A stretch of 41,847 nt of DNA, from positions 1 to 41,847 of the forward strand of contig CAJYRQ010000069.1 of assembly GCA_913777465.1 (NCBI GenBank), in the 5' to 3' direction. Positions 7,736 to 16,148 of this stretch are shown in pieces. The notes beneath the pieces are model-generated. The model did no database searches, had not been told where the DNA came from, and was given only the letters and a program-made list of their open reading frames with translations. Origin of the DNA: an uncultured Chryseobacterium sp. (GTDB lineage Bacteria > Bacteroidota > Bacteroidia > Flavobacteriales > Weeksellaceae). Made by a program: the position numbers and the translations under genes. How positions within the stretch are numbered: the stretch's first letter is position 1; every line of letters starts with the position of its first letter.

Positions 7736-8305
7736 TTAAAACTTGTAATATTCTTTATAATAATTGAGGTAATCCTGTTTTCTGAAGATCTTCGATCTGG
7801 ATTCCACCTGCTGGATATTTTTGATCAGTTTATCATAATCTTCATCCACATTGTAATAGAAATCATCCGTATAGAGTTTGGTGAAACGTCTTGCACCTCC
7901 GTAATACGGTTTTCCGTCGATAATGGTTTTATCCAATGCCAAAAGTAAGGAATCTTTCTTCAGGTTGTATCCGTAATACTGATCATTGATGTAATAATCC
8001 TGGTGCGCGATATTGATCAGCCCACGGATTTTCTTCACTTCAAAAGCGGAATCGAAGAGCAGTTTTTTATTGCGGTCGAAAACCTTGATGGAGTTTCTGC
8101 CCTTATCCAGATCTACGGGAACCGTCTGTCCTCCGGCAATGATCCCTTCGGATCCGTTGTTTATTTTATAGTAAAACGTATCGGGTGTAGGATTGTCTAC
8201 GACGTAATAGTTCTTTTTGGCCAGAAACAGGAAGTAGATCCCAAAGGCAACGATAAACGCCACAACTGCAATAAGTAAGCCTTTTAAGGACGGATTGTTT
8301 TTCAT
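7736..8305 (-). CDS. Membrane-anchored hypothetical protein upstream of ubiE
   Basis: 189 residues. One N-terminal transmembrane helix (about 9-28: LLIAVVAFIVAFGIYFLFL) followed by a soluble domain rich in Tyr, Asp and Lys (YYVVDNPTPDTFYYKINNG, YYNVDEDYDKLIKNIQQVESR). A beta-rich segment with PVDLDKGRNSIKVFD resembles short carboxypeptidase-like or FixH-like beta folds, but I cannot name the family. It is first gene of the operon with ubiE and porT, 3 bp before ubiE, and a TAnnTTTG element lies upstream at 8329-8336. Probably faces the periplasm. Confidence 0.75.
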   Translation of the reverse strand: MKNNPSLKGLLIAVVAFIVAFGIYFLFLAKKNYYVVDNPTPDTFYYKINNGSEGIIAGGQTVPVDLDKGRNSIKVFDRNKKLLFDSAFEVKKIRGLINIAHQDYYINDQYYGYNLKKDSLLLALDKTIIDGKPYYGGARRFTKLYTDDFYYNVDEDYDKLIKNIQQVESRSKIFRKQDYLNYYKEYYKF

Positions 8306-8328
8306 AGGATTGTAAAGTACAATTTCTG

Positions 8329-8336
8329 CAAATTTA
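8329..8336 (-). promoter_or_regulatory. -7 element upstream of the ubiE operon
   Basis: TAAATTTG on the minus strand, matching TAnnTTTG, 23 bp before the start codon at 8305. No clear TTG at the -33 position. Confidence 0.45.
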
Positions 8337-8373
8337 ATAATATTTTTAATTCTCCGTTATTAATATTAATTAT

Positions 8374-8381
8374 TAACTTTG
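8374..8381 (+). promoter_or_regulatory. -7 element upstream of the KAS III-like gene
   Basis: TAACTTTG, matching TAnnTTTG, 25 bp before the ATG at 8407. The -33 region is AT-rich without a clear TTG. It is divergent from the element at 8329-8336. Confidence 0.5.
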
Positions 8382-8406
8382 CATCTTTAAAAAATCATTT
8401 AAACGA

Positions 8407-9474
8407 ATGCCGAATACGATCATCATTGGTTCAGGATCTTACCTTCCCAACAGAATTATCGGGAGGGATTTTTTCTTAGATTCAGAGTTTTATACTGAAG
8501 ACGGGGTAAAAATCGACAAACCTGCTGAAGAAACCATTGCAAAATTTGTAGAAATCACGGAAATTGAAAACAGAAGGTTTATTGAAGACGACCTTTCCAA
8601 CTCACAAATCGGTTACGAAGCTTCAAAAATAGCCATTGCAGATGCCGGCATCGATCAGGAAGAACTGGATTATATCATTTATGCCAGCAACTTCGGTGAA
8701 GTTACCGTAAACGGATATGCAGACTTTATGCCGACCATGGCTGCAAGGGTAAAAAACAAACTGGGTATTAAAAACAGGAAATGCGTTACCTACGATATGC
8801 TTTTCGGATGTCCGGGGTGGGTGGAAGCCATGATCCTTGCCGATAACTTGATTAAAGCCAAAGTAGCCAAGACCATTCTGGTAATCGGCGCTGAGACCCT
8901 GAGCCGGGTAACCGATCCGCACGACCGGAACCGGATGATCTTTGCAGACGGAGCCGGAGCGGTCGTTGTAAAAGCAACCGATGAAGAAAACGTAGGGATT
9001 ATTGCCCATAATACCATCTGCGACAATGGTCTTGAGCTGGATTACCTGGCGAACGGACCATCCATCAATAAAGAATCCGACCAGACGCGGCTGTTTGTAA
9101 GAATGCAGGGAAGGAAAATCTACGAGTACGCCCTGAAAAACGTTCCTGCCGCAATTAAGGAAACAATCGAGGATGCCGGTCTTTCCCTTGAAGACATCAA
9201 TAAGATCCTGATCCACCAGGCCAATGCCAAAATGGATTATGCCATGATCGAAAGACTTCACAAATTATACAACGTGAAAGATTACGACCATGCCATCTCC
9301 CCGATGACGATCCAGGATTTCGGAAATTCGTCCGTAGCGACAATTCCTACCATGTTCGATTTAATAATTAAAGGAAAAATGGAGGGTCAATCGTTTAAAG
9401 AAAAAGGTAACATTGTGATGACTTCGGTTGGTGCCGGAATGAACATTAATGCTATCGTGTACAGATTTCCTTAA
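8407..9474 (+). CDS. 3-oxoacyl-ACP synthase III family (FabH-like) enzyme
   Basis: 355 residues with thiolase fold and the complete KAS III triad: nucleophile C135 in LFGCPGW, H270 in IHQANAKM and N307 in FGNSSVATIP. KAS III enzymes condense an acyl-CoA with malonyl-ACP to start fatty-acid or polyketide chains. The Cys motif (FGCPG) and the long N-terminal insert (EFYTEDGVKIDKPAEE) differ from housekeeping FabH (AACAG or similar), so this may be a specialised paralog working on another starter acid, or the beta-ketoacyl enzyme usual in Bacteroidetes. It is monocistronic: own promoter element upstream and terminator downstream. Confidence 0.88.
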   Translation: MPNTIIIGSGSYLPNRIIGRDFFLDSEFYTEDGVKIDKPAEETIAKFVEITEIENRRFIEDDLSNSQIGYEASKIAIADAGIDQEELDYIIYASNFGEVTVNGYADFMPTMAARVKNKLGIKNRKCVTYDMLFGCPGWVEAMILADNLIKAKVAKTILVIGAETLSRVTDPHDRNRMIFADGAGAVVVKATDEENVGIIAHNTICDNGLELDYLANGPSINKESDQTRLFVRMQGRKIYEYALKNVPAAIKETIEDAGLSLEDINKILIHQANAKMDYAMIERLHKLYNVKDYDHAISPMTIQDFGNSSVATIPTMFDLIIKGKMEGQSFKEKGNIVMTSVGAGMNINAIVYRFP

Positions 9475-9497
9475 AAATATATAATGTAAAAATACAG

Positions 9498-9531
9498 AAA
9501 GCACAGGGAATTATTCTTTGTGCTTTTTTTA
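9498..9531 (+). terminator. Terminator after the KAS III-like gene
   Basis: AAAGCACA (9498-9505) and TGTGCTTT (9519-9526) with a 13-nt loop, followed by further T residues. A GTG at 9520 that could extend the next gene lies inside this hairpin, which argues for the ATG at 9541. Confidence 0.85.
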
Positions 9532-9540
9532 AACCTGATT

Positions 9541-10746
9541 ATGCAGAGAAATTTTTTAATCATTGCAGCCGTCTTCCTGTTGTTGGAAGTCTATATCTAC
9601 CAGGCTATAAGAACTTTAACCGATAATTCATGGATTAAAATCGGATACGGAATCGTTTCACTGGCGATCTACGGATTCTTCGCTTACGAGATGGCCCATT
9701 TCAACAAAGGCGAAAGAAGCATGATGCGCGCGCAGATCATGATTTCCATTTTCCTGGTCTTTATCCTTCCCAAAATTTTTATCGTTCTGTTTCTACTGAT
9801 TGATGACATCTTCAGAACCGGAAGCTATCTGATCGGACTGACGCGGCCTTCCGAAAACTTTTTCCCCGAAAGAAGAAAGTTTTTGAGCTTGTTGGGACTT
9901 GGCCTGGGCGGTGTGCTTTCCGCGCTTTTTATCGATGGGATTACCTTCGGGAAATACCGGCATAAGGTAAGAAGGGTAAGAATCAATTTTGCCAACCTTC
10001 CGAAAAGTTTCAAAGGCTACAAAATCGTTCAAATCTCCGACGTGCACAGCGGGAGCTTTTCCGATCCGGGCAAACTGGAGCACGCCATCAACCTGATCAA
10101 CGAACAGAATCCTGATCTTGTGCTGTTTACCGGAGATATGGTAAACAATGTGGCGGATGAATTTAAGCCTTTCATCCCGCTGTTCTCAAAAATCAAAGCA
10201 AAAGACGGGAAATTTGCCGTGCTGGGGAACCACGATTATGCGGATTACGTAACCTGGGCTTCTGCGGATGCCAAAAAGAAAAATCTGGATAGCCTGATCG
10301 ATTACGAAAGGCAGGCCGGATTCGATATGCTCCGCAATGAGCACCGCGTGATTGAGAAAAACGGTGAGAAAATATATATTCTGGGCGTTGAAAACTGGGG
10401 GCTGAAGCCATTCCCGCAATTCGGCAGACTGGACGATGCCCTGAAAGGGGTACCGGAATCAGCAGTAAAGATCTTGATGAGCCATGACCCTACCCATTTT
10501 GATTATGTCGTAAAAAAACACCCCGGGAATGTCCATCTTACCCTTTCCGGACATACACACGGCATGCAGTTCGGCCTGGATCTGAAAAACGTAAAGTGGT
10601 CACCGGTTCAGTACAGATATCCGAAGTGGGCAGATTTGTATGAAAGCGAAGGAAAAATGCTGTATGTGAACAGAGGTTTCGGTGTATTGGGTTATCCGGG
10701 AAGAGTGGGTGTCCTGCCGGAGATTACGCTTTTCGAACTGGCCTGA
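9541..10746 (+). CDS. Membrane-anchored metallophosphoesterase
   Basis: 401 residues from the ATG at 9541, chosen because the in-frame GTG at 9520 falls in the upstream terminator. Three or four hydrophobic helices fill the first ~135 residues, followed by a calcineurin-like phosphoesterase domain with all metal-binding blocks: QISDVHSGS, FTGDMVNN, LGNHDY, MSHDP and LSGHTHGMQFG. This arrangement matches the YaeI/YkuE-like membrane phosphodiesterases, some of which act on UDP-sugar lipids in lipid A or cell-wall metabolism. The substrate here cannot be told. It is convergent with the deacetylase-fold gene. Confidence 0.92.
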   Translation: MQRNFLIIAAVFLLLEVYIYQAIRTLTDNSWIKIGYGIVSLAIYGFFAYEMAHFNKGERSMMRAQIMISIFLVFILPKIFIVLFLLIDDIFRTGSYLIGLTRPSENFFPERRKFLSLLGLGLGGVLSALFIDGITFGKYRHKVRRVRINFANLPKSFKGYKIVQISDVHSGSFSDPGKLEHAINLINEQNPDLVLFTGDMVNNVADEFKPFIPLFSKIKAKDGKFAVLGNHDYADYVTWASADAKKKNLDSLIDYERQAGFDMLRNEHRVIEKNGEKIYILGVENWGLKPFPQFGRLDDALKGVPESAVKILMSHDPTHFDYVVKKHPGNVHLTLSGHTHGMQFGLDLKNVKWSPVQYRYPKWADLYESEGKMLYVNRGFGVLGYPGRVGVLPEITLFELA

Positions 10747-10750
10747 TCAA

Positions 10751-10821
10751 TTCAAAGTTTAAAATTCAAGATTTAAGGTTCATACTGTATCAACTTTGAA
10801 TCTTGAATCTTGAATTTTAAA
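10751..10821. repeat. Inverted heptamer array forming a long hairpin between convergent genes
   Basis: Left arm in 7-bp units: TTCAAAG, TTTAAAA, TTCAAGA, TTTAAGG, TTCATAC (10751-10785). After an 8-bp spacer the right arm has CTTTGAA, TCTTGAA, TCTTGAA, TTTTAAA (10794-10821). Positions 10758-10773 are perfectly complementary to 10806-10821 (16 bp), and 10751-10757 to 10794-10800. A bidirectional terminator role is possible because both flanking genes end here. Confidence 0.7.
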
Positions 10822-11574
10822 TTAAAAAATATAATCTTTCATTCTTGCGGTGGCCATTTCATTATCATCGATCCAGCACAGGAGCCTATCGAGCTTGTCT
10901 TCGATTTTCTTTCCCGAATTCCATTTTCTGTAAAAAGGAATATCAAAACGGTATTTGCTGAAATCGGTAAACTGCCAGGAATTTAGATAAATCAATACGA
11001 AATCGTCTTTCTTCAGGGTTTCAAAAACCATATTCTTATAATATTTCATCGGCAGCATCTGAAAAACGAAATCATTATACGGCAGTTGGCTGTAGGGCGA
11101 AATACTTTCCGGAACAATACTTAATCCGTTCTCTTCAACAATTTCCGTATCCCTTTTCAGGCGCTTGAAAGGAAAAAGGATGTCGGCATGATCGATATTG
11201 GAAACGTAACCGAACCCAAGCATTTTCAGTTCTTCCTGCGGCAGCTTATGATCTTTCTGCCGGATTCCCTTGATCTGTTTCTCCAACAATTCCTCCATCC
11301 GTTTCTTGGTTTCTTCGATTTCCTGAAGTGTAGAATTTTTATTGTAAAAAGCAATTTCATGCCCTTTGGATGAAATTGCTTTTATAAGATTCTCTAATTT
11401 TTCTGCAATGGAAACTTCTACAAAAAAGCTTGCCTTTACATCATGAATATCTAAAATCCTGAGGATGGCTTTGATATTGGCCAAGGTAATCTGAATTCTT
11501 TCTTCATCGGAAACAGACGCCTTATTCTTTAAAGAAGCTTCAATATTTTCGACGTTAAAAGTAAACAGTACCAT
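10822..11574 (-). CDS. Polysaccharide deacetylase-fold protein with degraded active site
   Basis: 250 residues. The fold pattern of the polysaccharide deacetylase family is visible: FTFNVEN at the start, LRILDIHDVKASFFVEV, and KAISSKGHEIAFYNKNSTLQEIEE. Family members normally have an Asp in the first strand (TFDxED) and a His-x3-His pair after GHE (SHTxxH); here the strand reads FNVEN and the His pair is replaced by AFYNKNS. The metal site is thus missing, so hydrolysis of N-acetyl groups is unlikely. It may bind sugar or act as a structural or regulatory remnant. The reading frame is intact, which argues for selection. It converges on the phosphoesterase gene with the hairpin array between. 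Confidence 0.75.
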   Translation of the reverse strand: MVLFTFNVENIEASLKNKASVSDEERIQITLANIKAILRILDIHDVKASFFVEVSIAEKLENLIKAISSKGHEIAFYNKNSTLQEIEETKKRMEELLEKQIKGIRQKDHKLPQEELKMLGFGYVSNIDHADILFPFKRLKRDTEIVEENGLSIVPESISPYSQLPYNDFVFQMLPMKYYKNMVFETLKKDDFVLIYLNSWQFTDFSKYRFDIPFYRKWNSGKKIEDKLDRLLCWIDDNEMATARMKDYIF

Positions 11575-11657
11575 TAAATTAAATTTTAGATAAATTATAT
11601 AGTAAATTATTAATCAGTTGTTAAAACAGATTTTATTTAAAGCTAAACTTGATGTAT

Positions 11658-12623
11658 TTAACCCTTTCCTAATTTTACTTTAAGATTCTTGATCATGTCT
11701 TTTGTCATTTCAGATATTCCGAAATTGTAAGTAAGCCCCCAGTCTTTTTTAGCAACCGAATCGTCGATGGAAGCGGGCCATGAATCTGCGATGGCCTGTC
11801 GGAAATCAGGTTTGTAATCGATCTCAAATTCAGGAATCTCTTTTTTGATTTCTTCTGCCAGTTGTTTCGGAGTGAAAGACATTCCGCCTAAATTATAAGA
11901 TGAACGTACGGTCAGGCTTTCTTTCGGAGCGTTCATCAACTGTAGAGTTGCATCAATGGCATCATCCATATACAGCATCGGCATTCCTGTATTTTCTGAA
12001 ATAAAGCTGGTATATTTTCCCTCTTCAATCGCTTCGTAGAAAATCTCCACGGCATAATCGGTGGTTCCTCCGCCGGCCGGTGTCTTCCAGGAAATCAGTC
12101 CCGGATAACGGATACTCCTTACGTCTACTCCATGCTTGTCAAAATAATACTCGCACCATTTCTCTCCTGCCATTTTAGAAATCCCGTAAACGGTGGTAGG
12201 ATTAAGAACCACATCCTGTCCTACATTTTCCTTTGGAATCCCTTTTCCGAATACGGCGATGGAGCTTGGCCAGAAAATCTTCTGAAGCAATCCTTCTTTA
12301 GCCATTTCACAAAAATGAAGCAAAGGTTCCAGATTCAGTTTCCAGGCAAAAACAGGCTGCTTTTCTGAAGTACCCGACAATAATGAGGCCAAATGATACA
12401 CTGTTGTAATCTCATAATCTTTTACGATCTGTCTCACGAGCTGGGTATTGGTAACGTCCATTCTTTCGTAATGGCCGGCAGCAGTGATTCCCTTCTGCCA
12501 TCGGTCCAGCCCTGAAGCGACCACATTGTCTGCTCCATGGATTTCAACAAGTCGGTTGGTAAGCTCGGTGCCGATCTGTCCTAAAGCACCTGTAATCAGT
12601 ATTCTTTCCGTGTGGGATTCCAT
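11658..12623 (-). CDS. tdh: L-threonine 3-dehydrogenase, SDR (NAD-epimerase-like) type
   Basis: 321 residues, extended SDR fold: NAD-binding GALGQIGTEL near the start, SSIAVFG, and the catalytic YGISK (Tyr, Lys). IRYPGLISWKTPAGGGTTDYA and DDSVAKKDWGL are typical of the short-chain threonine 3-dehydrogenases found in Flavobacteria and other bacteria, which oxidise L-threonine to 2-amino-3-oxobutyrate with NAD. This is unrelated to the zinc-dependent E. coli Tdh. No kbl gene (glycine C-acetyltransferase) is adjacent. It is divergent from ggt with a 90-bp spacer. Confidence 0.9.
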   Translation of the reverse strand: MESHTERILITGALGQIGTELTNRLVEIHGADNVVASGLDRWQKGITAAGHYERMDVTNTQLVRQIVKDYEITTVYHLASLLSGTSEKQPVFAWKLNLEPLLHFCEMAKEGLLQKIFWPSSIAVFGKGIPKENVGQDVVLNPTTVYGISKMAGEKWCEYYFDKHGVDVRSIRYPGLISWKTPAGGGTTDYAVEIFYEAIEEGKYTSFISENTGMPMLYMDDAIDATLQLMNAPKESLTVRSSYNLGGMSFTPKQLAEEIKKEIPEFEIDYKPDFRQAIADSWPASIDDSVAKKDWGLTYNFGISEMTKDMIKNLKVKLGKG

Positions 12624-12713
12624 TTTAATTATATTAAGTTGATCAAAAACAAAAATAGATATTTTAAGCCCTATCTTAAAACAAAATTGTAATTTAGGTT
12701 ACAAAATCTGCAA

Positions 12714-14399
12714 ATGCAAAAGATCATCTTTTCACTTATCCTGTTTTCTACCACATTATCAGCCCAATACACCGACATCAGCATTGTAAAGGAAGTCAAG
12801 GTAAAGAACAAAGGAGTCGTAGTTTCTGCGCATCCCCTGGCCAGTGAAGCCGGAGCAAAAATCCTGAAAGCGGGCGGTAATGCTTATGATGCGATCGTCG
12901 CTACACAATATGCCCTGGCAGTCGTGTATCCACAGGCCGGAAATATCGGCGGCGGCGGATTCCTGGTCGGGGTAAAGAACAATGGTGAAAAATTCACCAT
13001 CGATTACCGTGAAACCGCTCCACGAAAGGCAACGCATGATATGTATGTCGGCAAAAACGGAAAAGCCAATACGGATCTTTCACAGAACGGAAGACTCGCC
13101 GTCGGCATACCGGGAAGCGTAGCCGGATTTTTTGCCACGTTGAAATACGGCAGGCTTCCAATGAGCCAGCTGATCCAACCGGCCATTGACCTTGCTGAAA
13201 AAGGATTTGCCGTTACCGAACAGGAAGCCGGCCTGTTGAATTCCAACAAAGCCTATTTCCAGAAACACAATTCATCTGCCAATGCCTTCGTAAAAACAGA
13301 TCCGTGGAAGGCGGGCGATCTTTTGGTGCAGAAAGAACTGGCCGAAACCCTGAAATTAATTCAGAGCCAAGGCCTGAAAGGTTTTTATCAGGGCAAGACT
13401 GCTGAACTTGTGGTAGCCGAAATGAAAAGAGGAAACGGCATCGTTACCCTGGAAGACCTGAAAAACTATAAAGCAGCAGAAAGAAAAGCCCTGGAATTTG
13501 ATTATAAAGGAAACCGTATTGTCTCGATGCCTCTGCCGTCCAGCGGCGGGATCCTGCTGGCCCAAATGCTGAAAATGGCAGGCTATGAAAATCTGGAAAA
13601 ATACCAGCAGAATAGCACAAAAGCTGTCCAGATCATGGTGGAAGTCGAAAGAAGGGCCTTTGCCGACCGGGCCGAATACATGGGCGATCCGGATTTTATC
13701 CAGGATAAAACGGCCTACCTGATTTCCGATGAATACCTGAAAAACCGGTGGAAAAGTTTCAGCTTTGCTAAAGCCACCCCAAGCTCTGAGGTTGGGAAAA
13801 TAATTACCCAGCCCAAAGAATCTACGGAGACGACCCATATTTCCGTAATTGACAAAGAAGGAAATGCCGCCGCAGTTACTACGACTTTAAATGGCTTGTA
13901 CGGCAGCAAAGTAGTGGTTTCCGGAGCCGGATTTTTCCTGAATAACGAGATGGATGATTTCTCCGTTAAACCCGGTGTTCCGAATATGTTCGGTGCGGTA
14001 GGCGGTGAAGCCAATTCCATCCAGCCGAACAAGAGAATGCTGTCGTCGATGACGCCTACCATCGTCCTTAAAAACGGGAAACCGTATATGGTGGTCGGAA
14101 CCCCGGGCGGTACCACAATTCCAACCTCTGTGTACCAATCGGTTGTGGATGTTATTGATTTTAAATTAAACGCAAACCTTTCCGTTAACGCCCCGAAATT
14201 CCATCACCAGTGGCTTCCTGAAACCGTTGCTTTTGAGAAGAATTTCCCTGAAACCACGATTATGGAATTGGAAAAACTAGGCTACAAAACCGAAAGATGG
14301 AACCAGATCGGCAGAACGGAAATGATTTTGCTGGATGACAACGGGAATATCCATGCAGTGGCAGACGGCCGCGGTGATGACTCGGTAGCGGTGGAATAA
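12714..14399 (+). CDS. ggt: Gamma-glutamyltransferase precursor
   Basis: 561 residues with a signal peptide (FSLILFSTTLSA/QY), so periplasmic or exported. Ggt cleaves gamma-glutamyl bonds of glutathione and related compounds; the precursor cuts itself in front of a Thr that then acts as nucleophile. That site is TTHISV with T373 as the likely first residue of the small subunit. Also present are the glycine-rich GNIGGGGFLV early in the large subunit, RETAPRKA with the substrate-binding Arg, and PSSGG and GTPGG loops. Length and order are normal. It is monocistronic. Confidence 0.96.
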   Translation: MQKIIFSLILFSTTLSAQYTDISIVKEVKVKNKGVVVSAHPLASEAGAKILKAGGNAYDAIVATQYALAVVYPQAGNIGGGGFLVGVKNNGEKFTIDYRETAPRKATHDMYVGKNGKANTDLSQNGRLAVGIPGSVAGFFATLKYGRLPMSQLIQPAIDLAEKGFAVTEQEAGLLNSNKAYFQKHNSSANAFVKTDPWKAGDLLVQKELAETLKLIQSQGLKGFYQGKTAELVVAEMKRGNGIVTLEDLKNYKAAERKALEFDYKGNRIVSMPLPSSGGILLAQMLKMAGYENLEKYQQNSTKAVQIMVEVERRAFADRAEYMGDPDFIQDKTAYLISDEYLKNRWKSFSFAKATPSSEVGKIITQPKESTETTHISVIDKEGNAAAVTTTLNGLYGSKVVVSGAGFFLNNEMDDFSVKPGVPNMFGAVGGEANSIQPNKRMLSSMTPTIVLKNGKPYMVVGTPGGTTIPTSVYQSVVDVIDFKLNANLSVNAPKFHHQWLPETVAFEKNFPETTIMELEKLGYKTERWNQIGRTEMILLDDNGNIHAVADGRGDDSVAVE

Positions 14400-14600
14400 A
14401 TACCTGTTGTTTCCGATTTTTATGATTGCTAAATAAATGCCGGCCTGAAATCAGATTTGATCCACCTGTCCGAAAGTACTGTGCTGAATTTCTAACGGCC
14501 TTGTTCTATTGCAGGTAAGTTTCGACAGGTCTAAATATTTCATGACTTTTATCATTAGTCCCGCAAATTTTCTTATTTTTCGGGATTAAATTCAGACTCA

Positions 14601-15881
14601 TTGAAAGCAAAGAAATTTTACGGGCAGCTCTATTTTCAGGTAATCGTGGCCATTATAGCCGGTATTCTTCTCGGAAGGTTTTATCCCGAACTGGGCGAAA
14701 AAATGAAGCCTTTAGGCGATGGATTCATCAAACTGGTAAAAATGATCATTGCCCCCGTGATTTTCATTACCCTCACTTTGGGAATTGCCCATATGACCGA
14801 CCTTAAGAAAGTAGGCAGAATCGCTGTAAAAGCCATGATCTACTTTCTTACTTTTTCCACTCTTGCGCTGATCATCGGATTAGTTGTCGGAAATATACTG
14901 CAGCCTGGACACGGTTTGAACATCGATCCTTCCACCCTTTCGGGTGACGTTTCACAATATCAGCAGAAAGCGCATGATACGACCCTGACGGGCTTCCTGA
15001 TGAACATTATCCCGGAAACCCTTTTCAGCCCGCTGGTCGGGGAAAATATCCTGCAGGTGCTTCTGGTCGCTATTTTAACAGGGGTTGCTTTGGTGCTGAC
15101 CCAGGAGAAAAGCCGTAAAGTCACGGAATTTCTGCAGGACCTTTCCGCTCCGGTATTCAAAATTGTCCACATGCTGATGAAGCTGGCACCGATCGGAGCA
15201 TTCGGGGCCATGGCTTTTACCATCGGAAAATATGGGCTTCATTCCGTTTTAAACCTGATCTTTTTAGTCGGTACATTTTATATCACCTCCGCCCTGTTTG
15301 TGGTTTTGGTATTGGGTGCAGTGGCCTGGTACAACGGTTTCAACATCTTCAAACTGATGTATTATCTGAAGGAAGAACTGCTGCTGGTGTTGGGAACCAG
15401 CTCTTCGGAGTCCGCCCTTCCGGGGATTATGGAGAAACTGGAAAAAGCAGGTTGTTCTAGGGCGATCGTCGGTTTTGTAGTCCCGACCGGATATTCTTTC
15501 AACCTTGACGGTACCAATATTTATATGACTTTAGCTTCCCTGTTTATTGCGCAGGCTTTAAATATCCATCTGCCCATCGAAAAGCAGATCATGCTGCTTC
15601 TGGTTGCCATGCTGAGTTCCAAAGGAGCTGCCGGTGTTACCGGAGCCGGTTTCGTCACCTTGGCCGCCACTCTGGCCGTCGTTCCCGAAATTCCCATAGC
15701 CGGAATGACCCTTATCCTGGGAATCGATAAATTCATGAGCGAATGCCGGGCTCTCACCAACGTTATCGGAAATTCCGTAGCAACGGTTGTGGTAGCCAAT
15801 TGGGAAAAGCAGCTGGATAAAGACCAGTTGCAATATTGCCTGGACCATCCGGGAGAAGTGGAGAAAAAACTGGAGGTCTAA
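14601..15881 (+). CDS. dctA: C4-dicarboxylate transporter, DctA type
   Basis: 426 residues, dicarboxylate/amino acid:cation symporter family, eight hydrophobic segments plus re-entrant loops: serine-rich hairpin [10 protein letters not shown], helix motif [13 protein letters not shown], and [15 protein letters not shown]. The C-terminal stretch [31 protein letters not shown] matches DctA (FMSEARALTN, GVATIVVAKW) better than GltP, so uptake of succinate, fumarate or malate with protons or sodium is likely. The start is TTG at 14601: no ATG or GTG occurs between an in-frame TAG at 14556 and this codon, and the next ATG (14703) would remove the first membrane helix. Aspartate or glutamate uptake is the alternative. 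Confidence 0.88.
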   Translation: MKAKKFYGQLYFQVIVAIIAGILLGRFYPELGEKMKPLGDGFIKLVKMIIAPVIFITLTLGIAHMTDLKKVGRIAVKAMIYFLTFSTLALIIGLVVGNILQPGHGLNIDPSTLSGDVSQYQQKAHDTTLTGFLMNIIPETLFSPLVGENILQVLLVAILTGVALVLTQEKSRKVTEFLQDLSAPVFKIVHMLMKLAPIGAFGAMAFTIGKYGLHSVLNLIFLVGTFYITSALFVVLVLGAVAWYNGFNIFKLMYYLKEELLLVLGTSSSESALPGIMEKLEKAGCSRAIVGFVVPTGYSFNLDGTNIYMTLASLFIAQALNIHLPIEKQIMLLLVAMLSSKGAAGVTGAGFVTLAATLAVVPEIPIAGMTLILGIDKFMSECRALTNVIGNSVATVVVANWEKQLDKDQLQYCLDHPGEVEKKLEV

Positions 15882-16148
15882 GAACACCCCGGAAGATTCG
15901 TGTTGAGATTCCTTTGAAATGACAAGCTTAATATATTTAGTACTTCTCTTTAACAGTAGTCCTATACTTTCTTTCCCGAAGAAAATCTCAACATAGTATT
16001 AGAAAGCAGCATGGAAAGATGCGCGTCTGGACTCCTGCAAAAGCCTTAGATTCAACAAAGCCAAAGGAAAAACTAAGCGTTTTATATTTTAACAGGTTAG
16101 ATTGGGATTCTACAGAAATCGCAGTTTAAAAAAGCCAGAAGAGGATAA

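Noticed and set aside
9520-9540. GTG start seven codons upstream of the metallophosphoesterase ATG
   Set aside because: The codon lies inside the terminator hairpin of the preceding gene, and the ATG at 9541 gives a normal membrane-anchor N-terminus.
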